A DNA stretch of 64,000 nt from Opacimonas sp014872805 (GCA_014872805.1 WKFN01000008.1:61722-125721), one strand, 5' to 3'; positions 8,473 through 18,794 are shown, counted from the first letter of the stretch. Numbers and translations are program-made. Notes: generated from the letters alone by a model not told the origin.

Positions 8473-8694
8473 GAGAATCTCTCCTTAATTATTTCCGTGT
8501 TACTTTTTATCAAAAGTGAATGGTGCTCAAAATCATTTTGATGTAGTTTACTATACGCCGATATCAACAATTGTTTATTCGACCTTGGTTTTATGAAAAA
8601 TATAATGATTATTTACATATATCTATGAAAAATGCGATTATTAACGCTTTCAGTAAACCTTGCGACCATATAATAACCAGTATATTAATTATTT

Positions 8695-9258
8695 ATGTAT
8701 CAAAGACTCTTTCTAGGACTAAATATTGATCCTGATCACATTCTTAAGATCGCAGATTGGCGGTCTAATGCTTTAGGGTATTCGAGAGCAGACGTGAAAC
8801 CGCATAATTTTCATGTGACCCTAGCGTTTTTAGGTCAAGTTACCTCGCATCAACTCGATGCATTAGTTGAGGTACTGCCACACATAAACTGGCTCGATTT
8901 TAGCGCTCACTTTGATCACCTTGGCTATTGGGGGAAACCTAAAATCCATTTTATTGCACCGTCTATTATCCCAGATGAACTAAAGCAACTTGCAAAACAA
9001 TGCCAAACTCTCTCACGCAAAGCAGGTATTAAAATCGAAAAGCGTGAGTATCAACCTCACATCACCTTGCAACGCAAAATTAAAGAACCAGTCCCCGCTC
9101 TCTATCAACCCAGTTTCAGATTGTCCTTCAACGAGTTTCATTTATATGAATCTATATCGACTGCTACTGGAGTGGAATACATTATTCGCAAAAGTTTTCC
9201 AGCTCATCCTGATCCGACCATGAGTGTTAGAGAGCGTATCAGCAAAGGTTTACTGTAG
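8695..9258 (+). CDS. thpR: RNA 2',3'-cyclic phosphodiesterase
   Basis: 2H phosphoesterase (LigT/ThpR family) that opens 2',3'-cyclic phosphates and joins or cleaves 2'-5' RNA linkages in vitro. The 187-aa product carries both HxTx motifs: His40-Val-Thr42 in HNFHVTLAFLG and His121-Ile-Thr123 in YQPHITLQRK. The length matches the family. No clear Shine-Dalgarno lies before ATG 8695, where the upstream sequence is AT-rich. It is divergent from phaB across 222 bases. Confidence 0.92.
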   Translation: MYQRLFLGLNIDPDHILKIADWRSNALGYSRADVKPHNFHVTLAFLGQVTSHQLDALVEVLPHINWLDFSAHFDHLGYWGKPKIHFIAPSIIPDELKQLAKQCQTLSRKAGIKIEKREYQPHITLQRKIKEPVPALYQPSFRLSFNEFHLYESISTATGVEYIIRKSFPAHPDPTMSVRERISKGLL

Positions 9259-9327
9259 CTTAGGTTAATACATTCATGCTATGCTCGCTTCATATTGATT
9301 GACACCACACAAAAGAAGTAACCACGC

Positions 9328-10182
9328 ATGCAACATTCCTTTCGCTTAACCATTCAATGTCCAGATCAAGTTGGGCTGGTCGCAACCGTTGCTCAGTTTT
9401 TGGCGCAATATGGCGCGACAATTTTAGAAGCGAATCATCATACTGATTTGACGACTCAGCGCTTTTTTATGCGCCATGAAATCGCAGCTGACAGCGTGGA
9501 TTTAGATATCAAGACCTTCGAAGCGGCTTTTGCGCCGATTGCTCGCAAATACCAGATGGATTGGCAAGTCACTGATCCTGCTGTGTTACCCAAAGTCGCT
9601 TTGTTAGCCAGTCATGAAACGCATTGCCTAGCTGATATTTTACACCGCTGGCATACGGGGGAACTCAACTGTGATATCCCATGTATTATTGCCAATCACC
9701 CACAAATTGCCGATATCGCGGCTTGGTACAAAATTCCATTTTATTTTGTGGATTTCAAAGACCAAGCAAAAGCAGATGCCTTTACTAAAGTTCAAAACCT
9801 ATTAGTTGAGCATCGTGCTGATACAGTCGTACTCGCTCGATTTATGCAAATCCTCCCAGCTTCCATGTGCGAAGCCTGGGTAGGGCAAGCCATTAATATT
9901 CATCATAGTTTTTTGCCGTCTTTTGCTGGCGCCAAACCTTATCAACAAGCCTATGATCGAGGTGTCAAACTTATTGGCGCAACCTGTCATTATGTGACAA
10001 CTGACTTGGATGAAGGCCCGATTATCGAACAGCAAGTTATGCGTATTTCACACTCAGATTCAGCCGCTGATATGGTGCGTAAAGGGCGTGACTGTGAAAA
10101 AACAGCCCTTGCTAATGGTTTGCGCTATCATCTTGAAAACCGCGTATTAATCGACAAAAATAAAACAATAGTATTTGCTTAA
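9328..10182 (+). CDS. purU: Formyltetrahydrofolate deformylase
   Basis: Hydrolyses 10-formyl-THF to formate and THF, balancing one-carbon pools and feeding PurT with formate. The 284-aa protein has an N-terminal ACT domain (about 6-80, starting RLTIQCPDQVGLVA) and a C-terminal formyltransferase fold (about 87-275). Asn190, His192 (in NIHHSFLPSF) and Asp228 match the catalytic triad of this fold. AAGAAG upstream of ATG 9328 serves as ribosome site. It is monocistronic in appearance. Confidence 0.95.
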   Translation: MQHSFRLTIQCPDQVGLVATVAQFLAQYGATILEANHHTDLTTQRFFMRHEIAADSVDLDIKTFEAAFAPIARKYQMDWQVTDPAVLPKVALLASHETHCLADILHRWHTGELNCDIPCIIANHPQIADIAAWYKIPFYFVDFKDQAKADAFTKVQNLLVEHRADTVVLARFMQILPASMCEAWVGQAINIHHSFLPSFAGAKPYQQAYDRGVKLIGATCHYVTTDLDEGPIIEQQVMRISHSDSAADMVRKGRDCEKTALANGLRYHLENRVLIDKNKTIVFA

Positions 10183-10269
10183 TCACGGATTATTTTTTAT
10201 TGTAGGTTTTGCGTTAATGCTCTGCCTTTGAGCAGAAATTTCTTATAATAACGAAGACGGAACACCACA

Positions 10270-12447
10270 ATGAACAAACCGATCCTTTCAGCAATTTCGC
10301 TGGCAGTCGTGCTTGGCCTTTCAGCTTGCTCGAAACCCGCCACTCAAACCGACTCAGCCACGGCAGATACTGCCGTCTCAGTGGCGCATAACAATGTGCT
10401 CATGCAAGATTTTACTGGGCCTTATGAAGGCGTCCCTGCCTTTGACAAAATGGACTTAGCATTACTAGCTCCTGCAGTTGAAAAAGGCATGGAAATTAAC
10501 CTAGCCGAAATTAATGCGATAGCCAATAATCCTGAAGCTCCGACTTTTGCTAATACATTTGAAGCCATGGAGCGCGCAGGCAAAGAGCTAGACAATGTTT
10601 TTTCTTACTGGGGAATTTGGGCATCCAATATGTCGAGCCCGGAATTTCGCCAAATCCAGCGTGAACTCAGCCCTAAATTGTCTGACTTCAGATCCAAGAT
10701 TTCTCAAAACGAAGCGTTGTTTGCTCGAGTAAAAGCCGTATATGAAGGAGATGAATTCGACACCCTTAATTTAGAACAACAGCGCATTGTTAAAAACTCA
10801 TATGAAAGCTTTATTCGTTCTGGGATCTTATTAGATGATACCGGTAAAAAACGTACCGCTGAGATCAACAAACGCCTTGCTGAATTACAAACCCAGTTCA
10901 GCAGTAACGTTCTTAATGACGAAGAAAATATCGTTACCTTCTTAACCGCTGACCAGTTATCCGGTTTATCAGAAGGGTATATTCGTTCGGCTAAAGCTGC
11001 AGCGGAAGAACGTGGCAAACCGGATATGTATGCGGTGACCAATACACGTTCATCGATGGATCCCTTCTTGACCTATTCAACCGAACGCGAACTGCGCAAA
11101 GAGGTCTGGGAAAAGTACTTCTCTCGTGGCAACAATGGGGATGAATTTGATAACAATGCCATTATTAAAGAGATTTTAGAGTTGCGTCACGAGCGTGTTC
11201 AACTGCTCGATTTTCCAGATTATGCCACTTGGCGCTTACAAGATCGCATGGCCAAAAACCCTGCTAACGCAATGGCTTTAATGGACAAAGTTTGGCCGGC
11301 AGCGATTGCGCGAGTCGAACAAGAAGTAGCTGACATGCAAGCTATTGCGGATGCCGAAGGGGCTGATATCACTATCGAGCCGTGGGATTATCGCTTCTAT
11401 GCCGAAAAAGTCCGTCAAGCCACCTACGACCTGGATTCGGATGAAGTCAAACAATACCTACAGCTAGATAAACTGCGCGAAGCCATGTTCTATGTGGCTG
11501 AGCGTTTGTTTAATTTCAAATTCACTGCCATCGAAGCAGGTAAAGTCCCTGTTTGGCATGAAGATGTCGGCGTGTGGGAAGTAACGGACATTGCGACCGG
11601 TCGCAATGTTGGCTTGTGGTATCTCGACCCATTTGCTCGTCAAGGTAAGCGCTCCGGTGCATGGGCAACGTATTATCGTCCCTACACCACATTTGATGGC
11701 GAAACCAATGTGTTATCGGCGAATAATTCCAACTTTGTCAAAGCCCCAGAAGGTCAACCTACTTTAATCAGTTGGGACGACGCGGAGACGTATTTCCACG
11801 AATTTGGGCACGCTCTGCATTTCTTAGCGGCAGATGTGATGTATCCTTCATCGCATTCTGGCGTGCGTGATTACACTGAATTCCAGTCACAATTGCTTGA
11901 ACGTTGGATTTTAACCGACGAAGTAATTGATCAATTCCTAGTGCATTATGAAACAGGTGAACCTATTCCCGATGAGCTTGTTACCAAAATCAAAAATGCC
12001 GCGACGTTTAATGAAGGGTTTAAAACCACAGAATACATGGCATCGGCCATCATGGATCTGAAATATCACACCACTGATCCGGCGCAGATTGAAGATGTAC
12101 AAACGTTTGAGCGCGAAACCTTAGCAGCCATCGGTATGCCATCGCAAATTCCAATGCGTCATCGTTCGACCCATTTCCAACATATCTTCTCATCAGAGGG
12201 TTATGCTGCAGCGTATTATGGGTATATGTGGGCAGAAGTGTTAACTTCTGATGCGGCCGAAGCCTTTGCTGAGGCACCAGGTGGATATTATGATGAAAAG
12301 CTCGCAGAAAAAATGGTCCAGTATCTCTTTGCTGTGCGCAACGCAATGGATCCAGCTGATGCGTATCGCGCCTTTAGAGGTCGTGATGCTAAAGTTGATG
12401 CATTGATGCGCGACCGTGGTTTTCCAGTGCCTACCAGTGGTGAGTAA
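10270..12447 (+). CDS. dcp: M3-family peptidyl-dipeptidase (Dcp-like), lipoprotein
   Basis: Zinc metallopeptidase releasing C-terminal dipeptides. The 725-aa product fits the Dcp size class. A lipoprotein signal (LGLSACS, lipidated Cys at about residue 20) indicates membrane anchoring facing the periplasm, unlike cytosolic E. coli Dcp. The zinc motif HEFGH is at His510-Glu511-His514, with the third ligand expected about 25 residues on (in DYTEFQSQ). The conserved tail HRSTHFQHIFSSEGYAAAYY is the M3 substrate-binding region. It has its own terminator. It could act on other short peptides, and the Dcp-versus-OpdA assignment rests on overall style. Confidence 0.9.
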   Translation: MNKPILSAISLAVVLGLSACSKPATQTDSATADTAVSVAHNNVLMQDFTGPYEGVPAFDKMDLALLAPAVEKGMEINLAEINAIANNPEAPTFANTFEAMERAGKELDNVFSYWGIWASNMSSPEFRQIQRELSPKLSDFRSKISQNEALFARVKAVYEGDEFDTLNLEQQRIVKNSYESFIRSGILLDDTGKKRTAEINKRLAELQTQFSSNVLNDEENIVTFLTADQLSGLSEGYIRSAKAAAEERGKPDMYAVTNTRSSMDPFLTYSTERELRKEVWEKYFSRGNNGDEFDNNAIIKEILELRHERVQLLDFPDYATWRLQDRMAKNPANAMALMDKVWPAAIARVEQEVADMQAIADAEGADITIEPWDYRFYAEKVRQATYDLDSDEVKQYLQLDKLREAMFYVAERLFNFKFTAIEAGKVPVWHEDVGVWEVTDIATGRNVGLWYLDPFARQGKRSGAWATYYRPYTTFDGETNVLSANNSNFVKAPEGQPTLISWDDAETYFHEFGHALHFLAADVMYPSSHSGVRDYTEFQSQLLERWILTDEVIDQFLVHYETGEPIPDELVTKIKNAATFNEGFKTTEYMASAIMDLKYHTTDPAQIEDVQTFERETLAAIGMPSQIPMRHRSTHFQHIFSSEGYAAAYYGYMWAEVLTSDAAEAFAEAPGGYYDEKLAEKMVQYLFAVRNAMDPADAYRAFRGRDAKVDALMRDRGFPVPTSGE

Positions 12448-12465
12448 CTAGAATGCTAAGAATGA

Positions 12466-12491
12466 GGGTGACATATTTGTCACCCTTTTTT
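12466..12491 (+). terminator. Terminator after dcp
   Basis: GGGTGACA-TATT-TGTCACCC stem-loop (12466-12485) followed by TTTTTT. Confidence 0.95.
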
Positions 12492-12519
12492 ATTTAGCCC
12501 AGAAAAAAAGGAAAACATT

Positions 12520-13194
12520 ATGTCTGACAAACATCTTCCATTAACTGATTTTGTTGAATATGACCCAGAGCAAATGCTCAGTCGCGCCACCGACTTTAAT
12601 ACCAATCTGCGCCGTCGCCATAGCATTCGCAGATTCTCAGACCGCGACGTCGATAAAGCGATCATCGAGCAATGCATCTTAGCCGCCGGTTCTGCACCAA
12701 GTGGTGCCAATCACCAACCATGGCATTTTGTGGCAATCTCTGAGCAAGACATGAAGGAGCAGATCCGAGCAACGGTGGAACATCATGAGCACGCTTTTTA
12801 TTCACGTAAAGCGGGAGAAGAATGGTTAGAGGCGTTAAAGCCACTGGGTACCAATGAACAAAAACCATATTTGAGCATCGCTCCATGGCTCATTGCCGTA
12901 TTCAGCCAGAAAACCGGTGGTATTATAGAAACAGACTCGCGTAATAATTATTATGTTCATGAATCGGTCGGCATTGCGACGGGGATGCTGATCACTGCAC
13001 TTCATCACGCTGGACTCGCTACGTTGACTCACACACCCAAACCAATGCAGTTTTTGGTTGATATTTGCAAGCGCCCAGACAATGAACGAGCGTTTATGTT
13101 GATTATTGCTGGGTATCCAGCTGAGGATGCGACAGTGCCAGAACACGCGACGGTCAAAAAACCACTTACGCAAATTGCAACGTTTGTGGAGTAA
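12520..13194 (+). CDS. Nitroreductase family flavoprotein
   Basis: FMN-dependent oxidoreductase of the NfsB/FRase superfamily with unknown substrate. The 224-aa product has the N-terminal FMN-phosphate motif RRRHSIRRFSDR, then SAPSGANHQPWHFV and the central YYVHESVGIATGMLITALHHAGLAT helix, both standard for the superfamily. The APSGANHQPW pattern resembles BluB/iodotyrosine-dehalogenase-like members, but I cannot assign the reaction. AAAGGAAAA precedes ATG 12520. Its stop is one base from the stop of the convergent SDR gene. Confidence 0.85.
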   Translation: MSDKHLPLTDFVEYDPEQMLSRATDFNTNLRRRHSIRRFSDRDVDKAIIEQCILAAGSAPSGANHQPWHFVAISEQDMKEQIRATVEHHEHAFYSRKAGEEWLEALKPLGTNEQKPYLSIAPWLIAVFSQKTGGIIETDSRNNYYVHESVGIATGMLITALHHAGLATLTHTPKPMQFLVDICKRPDNERAFMLIIAGYPAEDATVPEHATVKKPLTQIATFVE

Positions 13195-13195
13195 A

Positions 13196-13972
13196 TTACA
13201 ACCTATTCTTTGCCACCAAAAAATCCATCACTCTATGATTGAGCCAATCTGGGGTCAAGCGGTTGATCCAATACGTAGCTTTGGCCATTTTGCCAGGGAT
13301 CACCATAAACTGTTTACGCGCCAACCCTCGAGTAATTTGTGGTATGGCCTCCTCTAAGGTCAAACGCCCAGCAAAATGTTTGAGTACTCGGGTTGCTGGA
13401 TGCATCGTTTGAACTTCAGTTTGAACCATGGGTGTGTCGATTTCTGGTGGACAAATCGCACTGATAGCAATCCCTTGTGGGGCATATTCAGCACGTAAAC
13501 ATTGGGCCATTCCCAATACGGCAAACTTTGAAGCGCCATACGCACTGTCCCCATAAATGCCCACGGTGCCCGCCATGGATGCAACAAGCGCCAGATGGCC
13601 TCCAGCAGACATCCTTGGCAAACAAGCTGCCGCTAAATGGCGTGAACCCAATACATTAACATTGAAAGACTGAGTAAAGTCGGCGGCAGAGAGTGATTCA
13701 AACTTACCTGCTCGCAATATCCCGGCGCAGTTGATTACCAAATCCGGTTCACTCCATTCTTGCCAAAGAGTTTTGACGGCCTTTTCAACTTGCGCATTGT
13801 TGGCAATATTACACGCAACGTAATATATATCCTGCCCAAGTTTTACGTCACTCGGCTCGGGTAAATCCAGAATAGCCACCTGTGCGCCTTGCTTGATATA
13901 ATGAGCAACCAACGCCTCACCAATACCACTGAGACCGCCGGTTATAAGCACATTTTTAGGGAAATTCGACAC
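13196..13972 (-). CDS. Short-chain dehydrogenase/reductase
   Basis: 258-aa classical SDR with NAD(P) motif TGGLSGIG near the N-terminus, INCAGI replacing the usual NNAG, and active-site YGASK. The C-terminus is basic and hydrophobic (KATYWINRLTPDWLNHRVMDF), hinting at membrane association as in some lipid-modifying SDRs. It lies 11 bases downstream of waaA and is probably cotranscribed with it. The substrate is unknown. Convergent with the nitroreductase gene. Confidence 0.85.
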   Translation of the reverse strand: MSNFPKNVLITGGLSGIGEALVAHYIKQGAQVAILDLPEPSDVKLGQDIYYVACNIANNAQVEKAVKTLWQEWSEPDLVINCAGILRAGKFESLSAADFTQSFNVNVLGSRHLAAACLPRMSAGGHLALVASMAGTVGIYGDSAYGASKFAVLGMAQCLRAEYAPQGIAISAICPPEIDTPMVQTEVQTMHPATRVLKHFAGRLTLEEAIPQITRGLARKQFMVIPGKMAKATYWINRLTPDWLNHRVMDFLVAKNRL

Positions 13973-13983
13973 ATTAACTCCTT

Positions 13984-15276
13984 CTATTGAGCTTTTTCTC
14001 GGATGACCTCAAGGGTTTTAGACAAGGCTCCGCGATTGGCATGAAGTACCTGCTCGCCTGATTGACCTGCATGAATACGGGCTTGTGGATCATCATACCA
14101 TTGGCAGATGCGTTCTACGCTTTGCTCAACCGATGTTGTTAGGTATAACGCGCCAGCTTGTTCTAGCATAGCGCAGATCACAGGATTGTTGTAGCGATGT
14201 TCGCCCATCAAAATAGGCACTGCAAAAAATGCTGGCTCCAAGGCATTGTGCCCACCGCGCTCAGCAATACTGCCTCCCACAAAAGCCACATCCGCACAAT
14301 GATACAGCGGACTTAATACGCCCATCGCGTCGACAAGAAGTACTTGAGTAGCATCAGCCAAATCAGAATAATCACTCCAGCGTTGAAACGGGATTTCACG
14401 GTCACGTAATAGACTCACCACCTTATCAAAACGCTCAGGATGACGAGGGACTAACACCAATAAAACATCGTCAATATTGCATTGTTCTAGTACCTCTAAC
14501 CAATGCTCTTCTTCACCAGGGTGAGTCGAGCCAGCCACAATGACAAAGCGTTTTACCAAGCTTTTGCCTACTTTTGCAACTTCATCAGAGACAGCGATGT
14601 CGGTAACTTGATCAAATTTGATATTCTGCGTTAAAGTCAACCGATCATCACCAAATCCCAATTGTTGGTAGGCTTCAAAATCCCGCTCTCCTTGCGCACA
14701 TACATGCTGAATCTTGGCAAACACAGGTTCTGATAAAAGCGAAAATTGTGCATACTTTTGAGCTGAACGTTCCGTCATTCGTGCATTGATCAACATGATC
14801 GGAATCTGGTGCTTAGCCAATTTCATAATCATATTAGGCCATAATTCCACTTCGGTAATGAATACGCGTTTGGGGTTTAACGCTAGGATTAATGCGTTGA
14901 TAAGCCACGGAAGATCCCATGGCAAATAATGATGTTGCACCGTCTCGCCAAAAATATCTCTTACGCGTCCCGCTCCAGTAGGGGTCGAAGTGGTAATGGT
15001 GATCTTGCGAGTCGGTTCCTCTTGTAATAATGCTTTAATGACACAAGATGCGGCGACCACTTCGCCAACCGAGACACAATGAAACCAATCATCGGCTTCA
15101 ACGAGATCCTCTGCAATATCACCATAACGTTGTCCTCGTCTTTGGTAGCGTTTGTTTGACAAATAAAACTGACGCCACAATCCCCATTTGATGGTGACGG
15201 GAATATAAATCAGCAGTAATAAAAAATCATACAGTAAAAAAGCCAAATACTGTGGCAAAGTGCGTTGGTGTGCCAT
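13984..15276 (-). CDS. waaA: 3-deoxy-D-manno-octulosonic acid (Kdo) transferase
   Basis: Inner-membrane glycosyltransferase that adds Kdo from CMP-Kdo to lipid IVA in LPS core assembly. The 430-aa product has an N-terminal membrane anchor (LAFLLYDFLLLLIYIPVTI), a Kdo-transferase domain with SVGEVVAAS and GxGR blocks, then a GT-B C-terminal half (VPRHPERF, FVGGSIAERGGHNALEP). The length and motifs match WaaA/KdtA. Probably first gene of a two-gene unit with the SDR downstream. Confidence 0.94.
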   Translation of the reverse strand: MAHQRTLPQYLAFLLYDFLLLLIYIPVTIKWGLWRQFYLSNKRYQRRGQRYGDIAEDLVEADDWFHCVSVGEVVAASCVIKALLQEEPTRKITITTSTPTGAGRVRDIFGETVQHHYLPWDLPWLINALILALNPKRVFITEVELWPNMIMKLAKHQIPIMLINARMTERSAQKYAQFSLLSEPVFAKIQHVCAQGERDFEAYQQLGFGDDRLTLTQNIKFDQVTDIAVSDEVAKVGKSLVKRFVIVAGSTHPGEEEHWLEVLEQCNIDDVLLVLVPRHPERFDKVVSLLRDREIPFQRWSDYSDLADATQVLLVDAMGVLSPLYHCADVAFVGGSIAERGGHNALEPAFFAVPILMGEHRYNNPVICAMLEQAGALYLTTSVEQSVERICQWYDDPQARIHAGQSGEQVLHANRGALSKTLEVIREKAQ

Positions 15277-15337
15277 GTAGAACGAATGATATCAATATAT
15301 GTATTCTCGCCAATATAGCACAACTCCTCCCTATTCG

Positions 15338-16351
15338 TTAGTCTGTGCTGATTTGTACTGAAGGATCAACTATTCTTTGCCATATAAGAGGAAGTCCGGC
15401 AAAGGAAGGACGATTTTCTATCTGACGCAAATTACCTAGCACAATATCGCTACCATTTACCTGACCCACAGCAAACGTAAACACATAGGCGTTTTCCACC
15501 CCCATGCGCAAATCCGTTAAAATGACTTCATTCTCAACTTGTTTGACGCTGTACAAGCCCTTGGTAAACCATTGCAAACGCTGTACATGCCATTCATCTA
15601 CAATACTATTTAATAATTCCGGTTGAGTTGGATAACGCGTGATGGAGACTTCATGGACATAATCAAAAATCGATGTGTAGATTTCATAGTACGCATCATC
15701 TTCAACTACGACACTGCGCCATAACAAAGTTGTCAAAGGTGCAGGTGTGCTGACGTACACACTGTCATCAATCCCTTGGGCCGCTAACGCATGATGATTA
15801 ATATAATCAATATACTGCTTCGCTGCAATCGCCCAGAGCATGTAACCAACACTGATCCCAAGTCCCCAAAACGTGAGCCTACGCAATCGCTCAAGCGAAA
15901 TACGTGGCGATAGATATAACAGAGTTGGAATCAGTAAAGGCAGAGTATAGAGAGGATCAATGATAAAAAATATCGAATATGCAAAGGGGTATTCGGTGAG
16001 TCCCCAGAATACTTGTGTGCCATAGACAGTCAGGCCGTCGATCAACGCATGAGTCGCCAAAACGGTAAAGGCCATCACTGCCCAGCGAGCAAAGTGAGTT
16101 TTGGTTTGAGGATGCAATTTACAAAACAACCAAGCCAATATAGGGCTAATCAGCGCATGCACCAAAAAAGAATGACTGAACCCTCGGTGATACGTGAAGT
16201 TTTCAATATCTCCTCCGTAAGGGATCAGCACATCCAGATCCGGAAGGGTGCCAAGTACCGCGCCATACAACGCAGCACGTTTACCTACTTTCGAGCCCAT
16301 AATGGCGTAACCAACCGTTGCGCCCAGTGCAATTTGTGTTATCGAATCCAT
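15338..16351 (-). CDS. YdjM-like membrane-bound metal-dependent hydrolase family protein (PF04307)
   Basis: 337-aa membrane protein of the LexA-regulated YdjM family in E. coli terms. It opens MDSITQIALGATVGYAIMG and carries the metal-ligand signature TYHRGFSHSFL plus ATHALIDGLTVYGTQVF. About five hydrophobic segments span residues 60-200, and a soluble C-terminal domain follows. The biochemical function of the family is unsettled. The start overlaps the MFS stop by one base (TAATG), so it is the last gene of the kynureninase operon. I see no LexA box in this operon. Confidence 0.82.
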   Translation of the reverse strand: MDSITQIALGATVGYAIMGSKVGKRAALYGAVLGTLPDLDVLIPYGGDIENFTYHRGFSHSFLVHALISPILAWLFCKLHPQTKTHFARWAVMAFTVLATHALIDGLTVYGTQVFWGLTEYPFAYSIFFIIDPLYTLPLLIPTLLYLSPRISLERLRRLTFWGLGISVGYMLWAIAAKQYIDYINHHALAAQGIDDSVYVSTPAPLTTLLWRSVVVEDDAYYEIYTSIFDYVHEVSITRYPTQPELLNSIVDEWHVQRLQWFTKGLYSVKQVENEVILTDLRMGVENAYVFTFAVGQVNGSDIVLGNLRQIENRPSFAGLPLIWQRIVDPSVQISTD

Positions 16352-17526
16352 TATTTTTCCTTAGGCATTCGCGAAGTTATCCACGCCCCCACCAACAACA
16401 TAGCCACACACACCAATATTAAGTGAGTCGACAACACAGAATAAAGCACCGCATAAAGTCCCCCAAGCCCCAACAACACAAGGCCCACCAGGGTGTTTCC
16501 AGATGCTACATACTGCTGACGTATATCGCTTTCAACAATGTCTAACAAGTAGGTTTTGCGCGCCGTCCGTACTCCAGCATAGCCCAGATTTCCGATCGCA
16601 AAACACAACATCATCAACCAAATGGAGGTCAGTTCGCAATACCATATGAGGTAAAATCCAAATGCCCCCAACAGGGTCATCGCAATGGCTTTTTGCATAG
16701 TGTGCAGCGCAGAATCATCCGATAACGCTCCCCATACTGCCGACGACAGAAAGCTGGCTATCGCGCCTCCTAACATAAACCAAGGTAAGCTTGAATACAT
16801 CGCTTGTTCAGACGCAACTGCGAGCACCATATAGGGCATGACCAGCGCACCATGTAATACGGCAGAACGTTGATAAACGATTTTGCGCAAAAGCGGGGTT
16901 TGTTGCCAAAATTGCAAGAGCGAACCCTGCTTACTTAATTCGAGCCCTGTTGGCATCGCAAGTGAAATACTCAACCAACACCCGATGGCATAACAAGTAA
17001 AACCGCTTATCAATAACCCCGTCAGAATTGGGATTTTATGAGCAATATCTTGCAACTGAAGTAAATACACACTAACTACTATGGTCAGTAATCCTGAAAT
17101 ACTTCCTCCCAATCCAATGAGCTTGCCACGTTCACCCTTTGCAATATTGTGCGCTTGAATATCTTTGACGGTAAAGGAACACAAGGCACGTCCAACACTG
17201 AGCAATACAACACTAAACAAACCAATATAGCTTCGCCCTGCGACTGGAAGTAGTAACACCGTGAGTAACAAGCCCAAACTCGCACCTTGCACAATCATAC
17301 CCGAGCGCCAAATGAGACCCGTTTGATAACGTGAACGCAGTGCTTGTTTAACAGACCACTGTGGCAATAGAGAACCTGATTCTTTGAGAGGAACCAATAA
17401 ACTGAGCATCCAAATTGGCGCGTTTAACGTCAAAAAAACCCAAGGTAAGATGATCTTAGCAGATACCAGTTCATCAGCGAGTTGAGTGAATGATGATATG
17501 GATAGTAGGCGTTTAAAGCCTTGCAT
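16351..17526 (-). CDS. Major facilitator superfamily transporter
   Basis: 391-aa integral membrane protein with about 12 hydrophobic segments and few charged loops, including RQQYVASGN and ARKTYLLDIVESD in the C-terminal half. No family-specific substrate signature was recognised. It is translationally coupled on both sides (TAATG overlaps with kynU upstream and the YdjM-like gene downstream). A role in moving kynurenine, anthranilate or a related aromatic metabolite is inferred from context only. Confidence 0.8.
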   Translation of the reverse strand: MQGFKRLLSISSFTQLADELVSAKIILPWVFLTLNAPIWMLSLLVPLKESGSLLPQWSVKQALRSRYQTGLIWRSGMIVQGASLGLLLTVLLLPVAGRSYIGLFSVVLLSVGRALCSFTVKDIQAHNIAKGERGKLIGLGGSISGLLTIVVSVYLLQLQDIAHKIPILTGLLISGFTCYAIGCWLSISLAMPTGLELSKQGSLLQFWQQTPLLRKIVYQRSAVLHGALVMPYMVLAVASEQAMYSSLPWFMLGGAIASFLSSAVWGALSDDSALHTMQKAIAMTLLGAFGFYLIWYCELTSIWLMMLCFAIGNLGYAGVRTARKTYLLDIVESDIRQQYVASGNTLVGLVLLGLGGLYAVLYSVLSTHLILVCVAMLLVGAWITSRMPKEK

Positions 17527-18794
17527 TAGGTCACCGTATTGCGGGTTTGATATTGCTGCGCTCGATACGTTTTACATTGCATAATATGGGCAAGAGAATC
17601 CGTTGCTTTGAGCACATCAAAATAACTGATATACAATGGTGCAAAACCGATGCGTAAAATATTGGGTTCACGAAAATCCGCCATGACACCTTGTTCAATC
17701 CACGCTTGGCAAATCGCATACGCATCAGGGTGAGCGAGGGCGATTTGACTGCCTCTGCGCGCATCATCCATATCCGTTACTAACTCTAATGATTGCAAAG
17801 CAGGATGTTGCTCAATAACTGAAACCATAAAAGACGATAGTTTGAGTGATTTCTGCCGCACGTCAGACATATGCACGTCGCTAAATACCGTCAAGGCGCC
17901 TTTGAGCACCGCCATTGACACAATATTTGGAGTGCCACATAACAAGCTATCAATACCATCGCTTGGCACATAATCTTGCTCAAAAGCAAACGCATTGGCA
18001 TGTCCCATCCAGCCGGCAAGTGGTTGTTTGAGCCGATTGAGATGTATGGGATTTACATAAACAAAAGCTGGAGCACCTGGACCACCGTTAAGATACTTAT
18101 AGCCACATCCCACCGCAAAATCGACCTCGTGTTCATCGAGCGACAACTCCAGAGCACCGGCGCTGTGAGCAAGATCCCAAATCACTAAGATGCCCAATGC
18201 GTGGGCGGCTTGCGTGATTTTTGCCATATCCAACATATAGCCCGTTTTGTAATTGACATGAGTCAACATGAGCACAGCGATCGATTCATCTAATTGCGCA
18301 ATAATGTCTTGCTCATCAACATAAATAAGGCTCACTTCAGAGCGATGTGCCATTAAGCCTTGCGCGATATAACCGTCACTGGGGAAGTTTCCTTGTTGAG
18401 TCATAATGACATGCCGATCTGGCTGCAGATTAAGCGCACTATGCAAGAGTTTATATAAATTGATACTAGTGGAATCACAAGCGATGACAGAGTCTGCTTG
18501 AGCGCCAATAATCGGTGCAATCAGAGCGCCCACAATGCGCGGTAGCCTGATCCAATCGTGTACATTCCAAGAGGTAATCAGATCCGTTTGCCATTGTGCG
18601 TCTAGCACTGATTGGCCAGCCATTTGTGCCGCATGTGACGCAGGACCAAGAGAATTACCGTCCAAATAAATCGTGTTATCAGGAATGGAAAACGCTTTGC
18701 GTTTTTCCTTTAATACATCCTCTGAGTCAAGTTGCTGGGCTTGTGCTAAAATATCCATCCACACATCATTTGGCCAGGTGACTTGTGGGGTCAT
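17526..18794 (-). CDS. kynU: Kynureninase
   Basis: PLP-dependent hydrolase cleaving L-kynurenine to anthranilate and alanine. The 422-aa product shows IYLDGNSLGP near the N-terminus, the PLP-Asp region IWDLAHSAG (Asp207, His210) and the Schiff-base Lys233 in VGCGYKYLNGGPGAPAF. All are family hallmarks and the length is typical. The start ATG overlaps the upstream hydrolase stop (ATGA), showing translational coupling. Tryptophan 2,3-dioxygenase is not in the window, so the first step must be encoded elsewhere if the pathway is complete. Confidence 0.95.
   Translation of the reverse strand: MTPQVTWPNDVWMDILAQAQQLDSEDVLKEKRKAFSIPDNTIYLDGNSLGPASHAAQMAGQSVLDAQWQTDLITSWNVHDWIRLPRIVGALIAPIIGAQADSVIACDSTSINLYKLLHSALNLQPDRHVIMTQQGNFPSDGYIAQGLMAHRSEVSLIYVDEQDIIAQLDESIAVLMLTHVNYKTGYMLDMAKITQAAHALGILVIWDLAHSAGALELSLDEHEVDFAVGCGYKYLNGGPGAPAFVYVNPIHLNRLKQPLAGWMGHANAFAFEQDYVPSDGIDSLLCGTPNIVSMAVLKGALTVFSDVHMSDVRQKSLKLSSFMVSVIEQHPALQSLELVTDMDDARRGSQIALAHPDAYAICQAWIEQGVMADFREPNILRIGFAPLYISYFDVLKATDSLAHIMQCKTYRAQQYQTRNTVT

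Noticed and set aside
9802..10035. Minus-strand open frame inside purU
   Set aside because: No ribosome site, opposite to a well-conserved enzyme whose catalytic residues are encoded on the other strand.
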